Source: Bacillota bacterium (lineage in GTDB: Bacteria > Bacillota > Clostridia > Lachnospirales > Lachnospiraceae). Taken from it: a DNA stretch of 64,000 nucleotides. The translations under genes and the position numbers were made by a program. The stretch lies in the NCBI GenBank assembly GCA_023392535.1, contig JAEVYY010000007.1:124001-188000 (forward strand), in the 5' to 3' direction. Positions 43,369 to 53,247 of the stretch are shown here, piece after piece (position 1 is the first letter of the stretch; each line of letters starts with the position of its first letter). The notes beneath the pieces were generated by a model. The model did no database searches, was not told the DNA's origin, and worked only from the letters and a program-made list of their open reading frames with translations.

Positions 43369-45174
43369 ATGCAAGAAAAAAAGAAAGAATTTGTTTTAAA
43401 AAGATTTTTACCTTACATGGGCAGAAAGAAGATATTATTACCCATTTCCATGATACTGTCTGGCATTTCTGCAGTGCTTAATATGTTACCTTTTGTATTT
43501 ATATGGTGCATCATACGTAATATATTAGCAACGCCACAGGCCATAGATGTATCAACTATCAGTTTTTATGCGATGCTTGCTTTTGCTAGTGCAATAGGGG
43601 GGATCATCATTTATTTTGCTGCAATTTTAAGTTCTCATCTTGCAGCTTTTCGCGTTGAGGCTGGTTTGCAAAAAGTCGGTATGGAAAAAATACTGCATAT
43701 GCCTCTGGGTTTTTTTGATACCTATGCAAGTGGAAAAATTAGAAAGATCGTAAATGACGGAGCAGGGACCACACATTCGTTTTTAGCACATCAACTCCCT
43801 GATATAGCGGGCAGCATTGTATCTCCTGTTATTCTGATCGGTCTCATTTTCTTCGTTGATTGGAGGATGGGGATCGCCTGTTTGATTCCAATTCTTCTGG
43901 GCTTCATCACCATGAGTTTTATGATGAGTGAAGAAGGTAAAAGGTTTCAAAAGATATATTACGATTCATTAGAGGAAATGAGTTCGGAATCGGTAGAATA
44001 TATTCGTGGTATTCCGGTGGTAAAGACATTTGGCCAGACTATTTTTTCGTTCAAGCGGTTTCATGACAGCATTATTAAATATAAAAATATGGTTCATGCC
44101 TATACCCTTCTTTGGAAGAGACCCATGTCTTTTTATACCGTAATGATGCAGTCAGCAACCTTCTTTCTAATTCCTATGTCTCTTTTTTTAATACGCAGAG
44201 GGGGAAATCTTTCGCTTGTAATCGCAGATTTTACTTTTTATCTTTTGGTTTCCCCAATTTTTTCTATGTTATTAATGAAATCCATGTATTTCCAACAAAA
44301 TGCCAGCATAGCGGAGCAGGCTATTGATAGATTGGATCAGCTTTTTACCTATCCGCCTATGGTCTATCCTCAAAACTCCATTACATTAAAGAACCATCGT
44401 GTAGAATTTAAGGATGTCGCTTTTTCTTATGAAAAAGGCGGAAAGAAAGCTTTGGATAATATTAGTTTTACATTACAGGAAGGGGAAACGATTGCACTTG
44501 TAGGAGCATCAGGAGGTGGTAAGAGTACGATAGCAAGATTAGCTGCCCGGTTCTTTGATGTGGATAAAGGGGAAGTGCGAATCGGTGGAATTAATGTCAA
44601 GGATATTCCTAAAAAAGAATTGATGGACAATATTTCATTTGTCTTCCAAAGTACGAAGTTATTGAAAGGATCTTTACGAGATAATATTACGTTTGGAAAA
44701 GAAAATGTCCGAGAGGAAGAACTAAATAAAGCCATAGAATTATCTCAGTCAAGAGATATCATAGATAGCCTTCCAGATGGTCTTGCCACCATAATAGGTT
44801 CCAGGGGTACTTATCTTTCTGGTGGAGAACAGCAACGGATCGCACTTGCCAGAGCTATCGTAAAAGATGCACCCATAGTGCTATTAGATGAGGCGACCGC
44901 CTTTGCAGACCCGGAAAATGAATATCTCATACAAAAAGCCTTAAAAGAACTCAGTCGGGGAAAAACAACCCTTATGATCGCACATCGATTATCAAGTGTA
45001 CAACATGTTGACCGGATTTTAGTAATCGAAGAAGGAAAAATAGCGGAGACGGGAACCCATAGCGACTTACTTAAGAAAGGCGGTGTCTATAAAGCAATGT
45101 GGGAGGAATACCAAAGGTCGGTGGAATGGAAAATAGTCGCAAATGGTTGCGAAGAGAAAGGAGTAAAATTATGA
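43369..45174 (+). CDS. ABC half-transporter, pair 1 subunit A (YbtPQ/IrtAB-like)
   Basis: A 601-residue half-transporter: six helices (~20-320) and an ATPase domain (~345-580) with Walker A GASGGGKST, signature LSGGEQQRIALARAI and the D-loop LLDEATAFADPENE. The phrase ATAFADPENE is typical, as I recall, of heterodimeric exporter-fold transporters of the YbtPQ/IrtAB type, some of which import ferric siderophores. It overlaps its partner by ATGA, so they form a heterodimer. The gene carries the shared GTTAGT operator in its leader and AGGAGG ~8 bases before the ATG. Substrate unknown; siderophore or drug are both possible. Confidence 0.88.
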   Translation: MQEKKKEFVLKRFLPYMGRKKILLPISMILSGISAVLNMLPFVFIWCIIRNILATPQAIDVSTISFYAMLAFASAIGGIIIYFAAILSSHLAAFRVEAGLQKVGMEKILHMPLGFFDTYASGKIRKIVNDGAGTTHSFLAHQLPDIAGSIVSPVILIGLIFFVDWRMGIACLIPILLGFITMSFMMSEEGKRFQKIYYDSLEEMSSESVEYIRGIPVVKTFGQTIFSFKRFHDSIIKYKNMVHAYTLLWKRPMSFYTVMMQSATFFLIPMSLFLIRRGGNLSLVIADFTFYLLVSPIFSMLLMKSMYFQQNASIAEQAIDRLDQLFTYPPMVYPQNSITLKNHRVEFKDVAFSYEKGGKKALDNISFTLQEGETIALVGASGGGKSTIARLAARFFDVDKGEVRIGGINVKDIPKKELMDNISFVFQSTKLLKGSLRDNITFGKENVREEELNKAIELSQSRDIIDSLPDGLATIIGSRGTYLSGGEQQRIALARAIVKDAPIVLLDEATAFADPENEYLIQKALKELSRGKTTLMIAHRLSSVQHVDRILVIEEGKIAETGTHSDLLKKGGVYKAMWEEYQRSVEWKIVANGCEEKGVKL

Positions 45175-46910
45175 TTCAATATCTTCAAAAGAAATATGCG
45201 ATGTCTGAAAAAGGAGCAAAAGATCTTTTGCGTTCCATCATCTGGACGGCAGCCATGGATATCAGTTTTATGATCCCGGTTATCCTTGCTTTTAAATTTT
45301 TAGAGGAAACGATTCGGTTACTACTCGATCCTTTTGATGGAATAAGAAGCAGTGTATTATACTATTGCGTCATGGCTGCTGGTTTCCTTCTGATTATGTT
45401 TATAATCGCATGTTTCCAATATGACTCAACTTACACAAAAATCTATGAAGAAAGTGCCAAAAGACGAATTAATCTGGCAGAAACACTAAGGAAGCTTCCA
45501 CTTTCCTTTTTCGGCAGAAAGGATATTGCTGATTTAAGTGCTACCATAATGGACGATGCCACCCAGATAGAGCAGCTTTTTTCTCATGCGGTTCCTCAGA
45601 TCTATGCGGCTGTCATAAATATTCTGATGATAGGAGTCCTGTTATTTTTATACAATTGGAGGCTTTCTCTTGCTGTATTTTGGGTAGTTCCGGTTGCCTT
45701 ATTTATTTTTTTATTATCCAGAAAGATGCAAAGCAGTATGCATACAGAACTTTATCATATCAAGAGGGATATCACAGATAATATTCAGGAAAGGCTCGAT
45801 TCTGCTCATGAAATAAAAGCCTATAATAGAGAAGAATCATTCACAAATGCTTTAAATTTAAAGCTGGACCATTATGAAAAGTATATGGTAAAAGGAGAAC
45901 TTTTGATTGGTGCCTTTCTTAATCTGTCATTTGCCTTTTTAAAACTGGGACTCCCGAGCGTGATACTGTATGGTGCCTTTCTTTTAATGAAAGGCACAGT
46001 ACCCATTTTTACGTACCTTGTCTTTCTTGTAGTGACAGCGCGTGTCTATAATCCCATTATGGAAACGATGAATAATCTTGCCATGCTTATGTTTTTAAGA
46101 GTACGTATCCAGCGTATGAAAGAAATGGATGAAATGCCGAGACAGGAAGGCAATTTGGAATTCCATCCGGTTCATTACGATATTGAATTCAAAAATGTTT
46201 ATTTTTCCTACCAGGACGGTGTTCAGACTTTAGAAGATGTAAGCTTTCTAGCAAAGCAAGGTCAGGTAACAGCGCTTGTTGGTCCTTCGGGAGGGGGGAA
46301 GAGTACGGTCGCAAAGCTTTCTGCCCGATTTTGGGATGTTGAGAAAGGTACTATCACATTAGGAGGTATTGACATCTCGCAGATTGATCCCGAAACACTT
46401 TTAAATTATTACTCCATCGTTTTTCAGGATGTTACACTTTTTAATGCGAGCGTTATGGACAATATACGTCTTGGAAAAAAAGATGCATCGGAAGAGGAGG
46501 TGCTAAGAGCAGCGAAGCTTGCCCAATGCGATGAATTCGTTAAGAAACTTACAAATGGCTATGATACTCTGATCGGTGAAAACGGGGAAAAATTATCAGG
46601 AGGAGAAAGACAGCGTATTTCAATAGCCAGAGCAATATTAAAGGATGCCCCTATTATTTTGCTTGATGAGGCTACTGCATCGCTGGATGTGGAGAATGAA
46701 AGCAAAATTCAGAATGCCCTGAGTGAACTCGTAAAGAATAAGACAGTTCTCATTATCGCTCATCGCATGCGGACTGTATCAGGGGCGGATAAAATCGTTG
46801 TGTTAAAAAATGGATCTGTCGTAGAGACAGGAACTCCATTCGAATTAAAGGATAAAAATGGAGTTTTTTCGAGACTTCTGAAACAGCAACTTAATTGTAA
46901 TTCTTTATGA
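45171..46910 (+). CDS. ABC half-transporter, pair 1 subunit B
   Basis: The 579-residue partner of the preceding ATPase-permease: six helices (~15-310), Walker A GPSGGGKST, signature LSGGERQRISIARAI, LLDEATASLDVENE and a switch His in LIIAHRM. The start chosen is ATG 45171 overlapping the upstream stop (ATGA), with GAAAGGAG 8 bases upstream; a longer frame from 45099 would run through the first gene. Both subunits have intact catalytic Glu (DE), so both sites may hydrolyse ATP. A terminator follows at 46927. Confidence 0.88.
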   Translation: MIQYLQKKYAMSEKGAKDLLRSIIWTAAMDISFMIPVILAFKFLEETIRLLLDPFDGIRSSVLYYCVMAAGFLLIMFIIACFQYDSTYTKIYEESAKRRINLAETLRKLPLSFFGRKDIADLSATIMDDATQIEQLFSHAVPQIYAAVINILMIGVLLFLYNWRLSLAVFWVVPVALFIFLLSRKMQSSMHTELYHIKRDITDNIQERLDSAHEIKAYNREESFTNALNLKLDHYEKYMVKGELLIGAFLNLSFAFLKLGLPSVILYGAFLLMKGTVPIFTYLVFLVVTARVYNPIMETMNNLAMLMFLRVRIQRMKEMDEMPRQEGNLEFHPVHYDIEFKNVYFSYQDGVQTLEDVSFLAKQGQVTALVGPSGGGKSTVAKLSARFWDVEKGTITLGGIDISQIDPETLLNYYSIVFQDVTLFNASVMDNIRLGKKDASEEEVLRAAKLAQCDEFVKKLTNGYDTLIGENGEKLSGGERQRISIARAILKDAPIILLDEATASLDVENESKIQNALSELVKNKTVLIIAHRMRTVSGADKIVVLKNGSVVETGTPFELKDKNGVFSRLLKQQLNCNSL

Positions 46911-46926
46911 ACAAGACCCCCCAAAT

Positions 46927-46974
46927 AAAAAGACAGCATTTTTCATTTTCTTAGAAAAGCAAATGCTGTCTTTT
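46927..46974 (+). terminator. terminator after ABC pair 1
   Basis: Stem AAAAGACAGCATTT / AAATGCTGTCTTTT (13-14 bp), 19-base loop, ending in TTTTCG. Runs of A and T allow use on both strands. Confidence 0.8.
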
Positions 46975-47027
46975 CGTATTGGTCAGAACTGCTTACATCC
47001 ACTGGCCAGAATCATTTATAAACATCC

Positions 47028-47080
47028 TTGACAAGAGAATGAAAAAGAGATATATTTATAACGGTGTTATGAAACACTGT
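47028..47080 (+). promoter_or_regulatory. tetR promoter with ACGGTGTT-N4-AACACTGT palindrome
   Basis: TTGACA (47028-47033), 17-base spacer, TATATT (47051-47056), then palindrome ACGGTGTT/AACACTGT with a 4-base spacer (47061-47080, one mismatch). This is most likely the self-operator of the TetR gene at 47105. Confidence 0.7.
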
Positions 47081-47104
47081 TTTAGATATGAAAGGAGGTG
47101 CGTT

Positions 47105-47722
47105 ATGGCAAAACAAATAGAGGGAGTCTATGAAAAGGTATTGGCATGTGCAAAAAAAGAATTTCTGAGCAAAGGATTTAAGGATGCCTCTCTACGTGTG
47201 ATTGCGCAGGAGGCGGGCACCAGTACAGGTTCTATTTATACTCGTTTTCATAACAAAGAAGGCTTATTCCACGCCATTGTCTTTCCAGTAGTGGAAGAAC
47301 TAAAGAACTGGTTCCTGTCGGTGCAGGAATCCTTCCATCAGAAAGATGCAGAATTTCAGAAGCAGAATATGTTTCAATATAGCGGAATAGAAGCTGAGGA
47401 ATTAGTATCCTATATCTATCAACATTATGACATTTTCAAACTGCTTTTGGATTGCTCAGAAGGTACTGAGTTTTCTGATTTCTTGAACCAGTTGGTAGAG
47501 ATCGAGATGGAATACACCATAAAGTATATGGATTCGATAGGAGATCAAGTCCTTCAAAAGGGAACGATAAGTCCGGAATTTCTTCATATCGTGACCAGCG
47601 CCTACTTTTCTGGAGTATTTGAAATTGTGCGGCATAATATGAAACAAGAGGATGGCATACTCTATGCAAGGCAACTGCGAGAGTTCTATTATGCAGGTTT
47701 TGCAAAAATCTATCAATGGTAA
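47105..47722 (+). CDS. TetR/AcrR-family regulator between the two ABC pairs
   Basis: A 205-residue TetR protein: HTH at ~10-55 (LACAKKEFLSKGFKDASL, QEAGTSTGSIYTRF) and a helical ligand domain. ATG 47105 follows AAAGGAGGTG by 4-5 bases; the long upstream frame (46979) is leader. Its own promoter bears a different palindrome (ACGGTGTT) from the GTTAGT operators of its neighbours, so it is probably not the regulator of those units, or recognises them through a second mode. A terminator follows. Confidence 0.88.
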   Translation: MAKQIEGVYEKVLACAKKEFLSKGFKDASLRVIAQEAGTSTGSIYTRFHNKEGLFHAIVFPVVEELKNWFLSVQESFHQKDAEFQKQNMFQYSGIEAEELVSYIYQHYDIFKLLLDCSEGTEFSDFLNQLVEIEMEYTIKYMDSIGDQVLQKGTISPEFLHIVTSAYFSGVFEIVRHNMKQEDGILYARQLREFYYAGFAKIYQW

Positions 47723-47748
47723 ACAGAGAGAAGAGGTGCCTGAAAACT

Positions 47749-47770
47749 GCGGGATAAGCCCGCTTTTTTT
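47749..47770 (+). terminator. terminator after tetR
   Basis: Stem GCGGG / CCCGC with loop ATAAG followed by TTTTTTT. It separates the TetR gene from ABC pair 2, whose operator starts 11 bases later. Confidence 0.8.
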
Positions 47771-47779
47771 AAAAACAAA

Positions 47780-47797
47780 GGTTAGATAAAACTAACC
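47780..47797. promoter_or_regulatory. regulon operator copy 2 (GGTTAG-N6-CTAACC)
   Basis: GGTTAGATAAAACTAACC: 6-bp arms GGTTAG/CTAACC, one base (A for T) off the others. It lies directly before the ribosome site of ABC pair 2. Confidence 0.7.
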
Positions 47798-47812
47798 ATA
47801 AAAGGAGGATTT

Positions 47813-49567
47813 ATGAACCAATTAAAGAAGGGTCCGTTATTAAGAATATGGGAATTGGCAAAGTCAGAACACGCAAGACTGAAAATTTCTATTCTGCTAT
47901 CCGTTTTTGGAGTTTTTTCAGGGTTTATTCCATATTTTTGCGCCGGAAAAATTATTATTATGTTGCTTGGCGGGGCAGCAGAAATGAGGAACTGTATCCC
48001 ATGGCTTATGTTAGCACTCGCTGGAAGTATCGGAAAAGTATTACTTACAACACTTTCAACTGCCAAGTCACATATTGCAACCTTTGCTGTTCTGGCCGAA
48101 GTAAGAAGCAAATGTATCCATAAGCTTTCTAATCTTTCAATGGGGACATTGCAAAATCAGTCGATAGGAAGGTGGAAGAGTATTTTAGTAGATCAGATCG
48201 AAAATATGGAGAAAACGCTGGCTCATTTGCTTCCGGAGATGACATCCAATAGCTTGGCTCCACTGGTGCTTCTTGTAGCTCTTTTTTCAATCGATTGGAG
48301 GTTGGCACTGATTTCTATTGTAACACTGCCTATAGGTCTGATTTTTATGATGATCACTATGAGGAGCTATCCTGTAAAGTATCGGGAATCCGTACAGATA
48401 GGTAAGACAATGAATGATTCTATCGTAGAATATGTAAACGGCATTGAAGTAATTAAGGCTTTCAATCAGGGAAAAGAAGCATATGCGGGATATGTGGATA
48501 CGGTTAATGGAAATGCAGAATTCTTTTATGATTGGATGAAAAGTGGGCAATTTGCAATGGCTTGTTATAAGAATATTAGTCCGGCTGTTCTAATTGGTGT
48601 GTTACCTGTGGGATTTGTATTCTATCTCAATGGAAGCCTAACATCTTCCGCTTTTATTATGGTGATAATTCTGTCTATGGGAATTGTGGGACCTATCATA
48701 GCAGCTTCCAATTTTATTGACTCACTGGCTCAGACGGGAACTATTATCGAATCGATAGAGACTATTTTAAATGCGAAAGAACAGCATCATCCTAAGAAAT
48801 ATGTGAAACTGCGGGGAACGGATATTGAGATGGAGCACGTTTCTTTTTCCTATGAAGAAGAGAAAGGGTTTGTATTGAACAATATAAGCCTGATGATCAG
48901 GCAGGGAACTATGAATGCCTTTGTAGGACCAAGTGGGAGTGGAAAGTCAACGATCACGAAACTGATTGCGGGTTTCTGGGATGCGGATAAGGGTAATATT
49001 CGTATTGGACAAAAGGAAATCAGACAGATTCCACTAGCGCAGATATCGGACAATATTGCCTATGTGTCACAGGAAAATTTCTTGTTTGATGATACCATTC
49101 GTGAAAATATCCGTATGGGAAAAGAAAATGCAACGGATAAAGAAGTAGAAGATGTTGCTAAAAAAGCTGGCTGCGATGAATTCATTCGAAAATTGGAACA
49201 TGGATATGATACGACGGTAGGCGGAGGAGGGGCACATCTTTCGGGTGGCGAAAGACAGAGAATAGCCATTGCAAGAGCGATGCTAAAGAATGCTCCTATT
49301 GTGATTCTGGATGAAGCGACTGCCTATATTGATCCGGAAAATGAGGCGATCATCCAAAAAGCAATCTCCAAGCTGGTACAGGGGAAAACCCTGATTATGA
49401 TAGCACATCGTTTGTCAACGATTATAGATGCGGACCAGATTCTATTGGTGGATCAGGGAGAAATCAGTGCACGGGGAACCCATGAACAGCTATTAAAAAA
49501 ATCTGCTTTGTATCAGAACATGTGGAATGCGCATACAGGAGTAAAAGAGGGGGAACAGGCATGTTAG
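47813..49567 (+). CDS. ABC half-transporter, pair 2 subunit A
   Basis: The 584-residue protein has six helices (~25-310) and an ATPase domain (~335-570): Walker A GPSGSGKST, signature LSGGERQRIAIARAM, ILDEATAYIDPENE. It differs in detail from pair 1, so it is a paralogous, not duplicated, set. GGTTAG operator and AAAGGAGG (9 bases) precede the start. It overlaps its partner by 7 bases. Probably a heterodimeric exporter-fold transporter; direction and substrate are not predictable. Confidence 0.87.
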   Translation: MNQLKKGPLLRIWELAKSEHARLKISILLSVFGVFSGFIPYFCAGKIIIMLLGGAAEMRNCIPWLMLALAGSIGKVLLTTLSTAKSHIATFAVLAEVRSKCIHKLSNLSMGTLQNQSIGRWKSILVDQIENMEKTLAHLLPEMTSNSLAPLVLLVALFSIDWRLALISIVTLPIGLIFMMITMRSYPVKYRESVQIGKTMNDSIVEYVNGIEVIKAFNQGKEAYAGYVDTVNGNAEFFYDWMKSGQFAMACYKNISPAVLIGVLPVGFVFYLNGSLTSSAFIMVIILSMGIVGPIIAASNFIDSLAQTGTIIESIETILNAKEQHHPKKYVKLRGTDIEMEHVSFSYEEEKGFVLNNISLMIRQGTMNAFVGPSGSGKSTITKLIAGFWDADKGNIRIGQKEIRQIPLAQISDNIAYVSQENFLFDDTIRENIRMGKENATDKEVEDVAKKAGCDEFIRKLEHGYDTTVGGGGAHLSGGERQRIAIARAMLKNAPIVILDEATAYIDPENEAIIQKAISKLVQGKTLIMIAHRLSTIIDADQILLVDQGEISARGTHEQLLKKSALYQNMWNAHTGVKEGEQAC

Positions 49568-51294
49568 AAATCTTTAAAAAGATCTGGAGATTCGCAGGAG
49601 AAGAACAGAAAAATATTAAGAAATCCATTCTGCTAGGTTTTGTAAATGCAATTTTTCATATGATGCAGATAGGTGCCATTTTTTTGACCATACAGGCATT
49701 GGTATTAGGAGTAACAGAAACAAGAACAAGCTGGTTTATTTTTACAATCCTGTTCATTAGTATTGCAGGAAAGATTGCTACTAATTATTTTTCACAACTA
49801 CAACAGACGCATGCAGGTTATTTTATGGCCGCCAATAAAAGAATCTATATTGGAAATAAAATGAAGTTGATACCAATGGGATTTTTTAATCAAAGCAGTC
49901 TTGGAAATATTACGGGGATTTGTACCACTGTTCTGGGAGATGTGGAGATGACAGCACCAATGGTCATGGTGCTGACTTTGGGTGGATTTCTCACAACTAT
50001 CGTATTTACGATCTATATGCTGATCTTTGACTGGAGGATGGGAGTGATTACCGCAATTGGAGTATCCCTGTTTTGTCTTATCACTTCTTCCATGGAGAAA
50101 AAATCAAGAAATACAGCACCCAAAAGACAAAAAGCGCAAGCAGAACTAGTTGAAAATATGTTAGAAATAATTCAGGGAATGGGAGTCGTCAAGTCATTTA
50201 ATTTATCAAAGATTGATCATAAAAAAGTGGACCTGGCGATTGAAAAAAGTAAAAATACGAATCTTGCGATGGAAAGCCTGATTACACCGTATAACATCAT
50301 GCAGGAAGTAATACTTCGAATTTTTAGTATTATAATGATGGCAGCCGCGTTATTGTTTTATTTTAAGGGAACAATGGAGCTTACCTATTCGCTGATGTTT
50401 ATAGTAGTTTCTTTTATCGTCTTTGAGCAGATAGAGTCTGCCGGACATGGGGTTGCGATTCTTCGTGTTTGCGGCAGTTCCATAGATCAGGCAAATCAAA
50501 TAGATCACACTCCTGTAATGGATGAAAAAGGAAAGCCAAGAAAAACTGATACACATGATATTACATTAGAGCATGTTGATTTTTCTTATGAGCAGCGTCA
50601 GATTTTAAAAGATGTCAGTGTACGCATAAAGGATAAGACAATGACTGCCATTATTGGACCGAGTGGCTCCGGAAAGACCACCATCTGTAACCTTATTGCG
50701 AGATTTTGGGATGTGGATAAGGGAAAAATCTCAATCGGGGGGACAGATATTCGGGAATATACGTTGGAATCCCTAATGGATCAGATGAGCATGGTATTTC
50801 AAAGTGTGTATCTGTTTGGAGACACGATTGAGAATAATATTCGTTTCGGAAAACCAATGGCATCCAGACAGGAAGTGATTGTGGCTGCAAAAAAGGCTTG
50901 CTGCCATGAATTTATCATTTCCCTGCCGCAGGGCTATGATACCATAATCGGAGAAAACGGTTTTTCTCTTTCCGGGGGAGAGAAGCAAAGAATATCCATA
51001 GCCAGAGCGATCTTAAAGGACGCACCTATTATTATCTTTGACGAAGCAACAGCCAATGTGGATCCCGAAAATGAAGCTCATTTACAGAAAGCGTTTGAAG
51101 AACTGACGAAGGATAAAACCATCATTATGATTGCTCACCGGCTGAAAACGGTTCGTCATGCAGATCAAATAGTAGTAGTGGAGGAAGGAAGGGTTGTGCA
51201 AAAAGGAAGGCATGAAGAATTAATTCGAAAGGATGGCATCTATAAAAGGTTTGTAAGTGAGAGAACGGAAGCGGCTTCCTGGAGAGTCTCCTAG
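49561..51294 (+). CDS. ABC half-transporter, pair 2 subunit B
   Basis: The 577-residue partner subunit: six helices (~20-315), Walker A GPSGSGKTT, signature LSGGEKQRISIARAI, IIFDEATANVDPENE, and NNIRFGKPMASRQEV upstream of it. Start ATG 49561 follows GAGGGGGAAC; a longer frame from 49522 would be read inside the previous gene. The last ~150 residues strongly resemble the broken ABC remnant at 56917-57375 (ICAAKKACCHDF versus IVAAKKACCHEF), so that remnant descends from a close paralogue of this gene. Confidence 0.88.
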   Translation: MLEIFKKIWRFAGEEQKNIKKSILLGFVNAIFHMMQIGAIFLTIQALVLGVTETRTSWFIFTILFISIAGKIATNYFSQLQQTHAGYFMAANKRIYIGNKMKLIPMGFFNQSSLGNITGICTTVLGDVEMTAPMVMVLTLGGFLTTIVFTIYMLIFDWRMGVITAIGVSLFCLITSSMEKKSRNTAPKRQKAQAELVENMLEIIQGMGVVKSFNLSKIDHKKVDLAIEKSKNTNLAMESLITPYNIMQEVILRIFSIIMMAAALLFYFKGTMELTYSLMFIVVSFIVFEQIESAGHGVAILRVCGSSIDQANQIDHTPVMDEKGKPRKTDTHDITLEHVDFSYEQRQILKDVSVRIKDKTMTAIIGPSGSGKTTICNLIARFWDVDKGKISIGGTDIREYTLESLMDQMSMVFQSVYLFGDTIENNIRFGKPMASRQEVIVAAKKACCHEFIISLPQGYDTIIGENGFSLSGGEKQRISIARAILKDAPIIIFDEATANVDPENEAHLQKAFEELTKDKTIIMIAHRLKTVRHADQIVVVEEGRVVQKGRHEELIRKDGIYKRFVSERTEAASWRVS

Positions 51295-51305
51295 AAGGAT
51301 AAAAA

Positions 51306-51355
51306 TTGACATTTTAATTATTACCATGTATTGTTTAGTTAGTAACAACTAACTA
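51306..51355 (+). promoter_or_regulatory. promoter with regulon operator copy 3 (TAGTTAGT-AACA-ACTAACTA)
   Basis: TTGACA (51306-51311), 17-base spacer, TATTGT (51329-51334), then the palindrome TAGTTAGT-N4-ACTAACTA (51336-51355; core 51338-51353) right at the expected transcription start. This is the clearest operator-promoter overlap of the set. Confidence 0.8.
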
Positions 51356-51368
51356 AAGGAGGTATAGT

Positions 51369-51710
51369 ATGGATACTGCGTTATGGAAAGCAAAAGTGAA
51401 GACAGGAAAAGAATCTTTAGCTCGTGAATGGGTTAATTTCCTAAAAAAAAATAAAGAAGAGGGGGAGAAAACGCTTGCAAATGAGAAGGAGTATCTGGAA
51501 ATTTATTTTATCAGCGAGGAAAAGGGAGTTACTTATCTTTATATGTTTGTAATGGCAGAAGATCTGGAGTATGCTAATAAAGTTGCAGCAGAAAGCAAAA
51601 ACCCTATGGATGCCAAGCATTTTGAATATATGTCGCTCTGCCTTGATGAGAAAGATTGGATACGGATAGATCCTGAGCTTATCCTAAGGTCAAATATACA
51701 ATTTCAGTAA
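51369..51710 (+). CDS. DUF6176-type small protein
   Basis: The 113-residue soluble protein (MDTALWKAKVKTGKESLAREW, ending NPMDAKHFEYM and CLDEKDWIRID) resembles the small DUF6176 family, probably a dimeric ferredoxin-like barrel related to monooxygenase-type ABM folds. No function is known. It has its own promoter bearing the shared operator and a strong AAAGGAGG site, so it belongs to the ABC/ECF regulon. A haem-degrading or thiol-binding role is conceivable from fold alone but nothing in the residues proves it. Confidence 0.72.
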   Translation: MDTALWKAKVKTGKESLAREWVNFLKKNKEEGEKTLANEKEYLEIYFISEEKGVTYLYMFVMAEDLEYANKVAAESKNPMDAKHFEYMSLCLDEKDWIRIDPELILRSNIQFQ

Positions 51711-51720
51711 TGAAAGAAAG

Positions 51721-51757
51721 AGGCAGGAACAGATCAGGAGGTCTGTTCCTGCCTTTT
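51721..51757. terminator. bidirectional terminator, DUF6176 / ECF ATPase
   Basis: 13-bp stem AGGCAGGAACAGA / TCTGTTCCTGCCT (8-base loop) followed by TTTTC. The minus-strand stop of the ECF ATPase lies in its loop, so both convergent genes use it. Confidence 0.82.
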
Positions 51758-53233
51758 CAAAAAGAATCGTTTCAATCTATCGGTAGATTTATTGCTAAGA
51801 CCGTAAGTTTCTTTTAATCTTCCCTGCTCCAGATGAATAACATCTGTACAGCAATGCAAAATTAGTTCCAGATCATGTGTAATGACAAAAATCGTCTTGC
51901 CTGTCTTGCTTAAGTCCTTCAAGCAATCTGCCACCTTGCGCATATGTCTGTAATCTAATCCGCTGGTAGGTTCATCAAACAGAATTAAGCTTTTTTCTGC
52001 AGCAATTGCACTGGCAATTGCGACACGTTGTTTTTGTCCACCGGATAAGGCCATTGGATGCTTTTCTTTAAAAGAAATCAAATCAAGATGTGTTAAAATT
52101 TTTTCCGCTAGTTTTTCTTTTTCTTCGACTGTGATGTTACCCTTTTTATTCATGCTAAGCAGGACTTCATCTAGGACACTTTCCGTAAACAGTTGATGAT
52201 TTACATCCTGCATTACCATATAACTATATTGTAAGCCTTTCTTAATGGCGCATTCTTTATCTTCCACAGATAAAATCCCTTTGCATCTCCTTTCTAGTCC
52301 ACATAAACATTTGGCAAACGTGGATTTCCCAGCTCCATTATGACCGATAACAGCTACGATGGAGCCTTTTTTTATTTGCATATTTGAAATTTTGATTCCA
52401 TGGACCTTGTCTTTATAAGTATAACTCAAATCAGATACTTTAATAAAGGAATTGCAAGGTGGGACATAAGCATTGGAATAGGAAAGATTTTCGATATTTA
52501 ATGGTCGTATTCCACGCTTTTGGGATTCTACAATACTTAAATTTTTAATTATTTCTGCTGGTAATTCTTCTATAATGCGACCGTCTTTCATCAGAATTAA
52601 ACGGTCAGCCAATTCTCGTAAGAAATAAAGACGGTGTTCCGCGATTATGATAGTCCGGCCTTCCTTTTTCCAGTGTGTAATCATATTGCGCAGATCTTCT
52701 ATTGCCACAGTATCCAGATTGGAGGAGGGCTCATCCAGTACGATAATTTCAGATTTCGCAACGGAAACGCTGGCACAGGCAATTTTTTGTTTTTCACCTC
52801 CGCTCAACTGGAAAATATTACGATTCATCAAAGGTTGGAGATTGAAATCGGACACTGTTTTATCGATTCTTTTATAAATTTCATCAAAACTAACCCCATG
52901 ATTTTCAGGTGCGAAAGCAAGTTCACTGGTGGTATCTATATTAAAGAACTGGGATCTTGGGTTCTGAAATACACATCCTACGTATTTCGAAGTTTCATGA
53001 ATTGGTTCCCTGCTAATATTTTTGCCATGAATAAGAATTTCTCCCGTAAGCGTACCTTCAAAAAAATGAGGAATCAGACCATTGATCAAACGCGTTACGG
53101 TTGTTTTTCCACAACCAGAAGCGCCGGCAATTAATATAGTTTCTCCTTTTTGTATCGTGAGATTCAAATTTTTAATTCCATCCGATTCACTCCCACTATT
53201 GTATGTAAAGCATATATTCTTTAATTCAATCAT
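51734..53233 (-). CDS. ECF transporter ATPase, two fused ATPase domains (EcfA-EcfA')
   Basis: The 499-residue protein contains two ABC ATPase domains in tandem: residues ~1-230 with Walker A GASGCGKTT, signature LSGGEKQKIA and VLDEPSSNLD, and ~265-495 with GHNGAGKST, LSGGQKQRVA and LFDEPTSGLD. This fusion of the EcfA pair energises the energy-coupling-factor importer whose T and S components are encoded next, in the order S-T-AA on the minus strand. All catalytic motifs are intact. GAGAGG precedes the start. Confidence 0.92.
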   Translation of the reverse strand: MIELKNICFTYNSGSESDGIKNLNLTIQKGETILIAGASGCGKTTVTRLINGLIPHFFEGTLTGEILIHGKNISREPIHETSKYVGCVFQNPRSQFFNIDTTSELAFAPENHGVSFDEIYKRIDKTVSDFNLQPLMNRNIFQLSGGEKQKIACASVSVAKSEIIVLDEPSSNLDTVAIEDLRNMITHWKKEGRTIIIAEHRLYFLRELADRLILMKDGRIIEELPAEIIKNLSIVESQKRGIRPLNIENLSYSNAYVPPCNSFIKVSDLSYTYKDKVHGIKISNMQIKKGSIVAVIGHNGAGKSTFAKCLCGLERRCKGILSVEDKECAIKKGLQYSYMVMQDVNHQLFTESVLDEVLLSMNKKGNITVEEKEKLAEKILTHLDLISFKEKHPMALSGGQKQRVAIASAIAAEKSLILFDEPTSGLDYRHMRKVADCLKDLSKTGKTIFVITHDLELILHCCTDVIHLEQGRLKETYGLSNKSTDRLKRFFLKRQEQTS

Positions 53234-53247
53234 ATCGTAACCTCTCT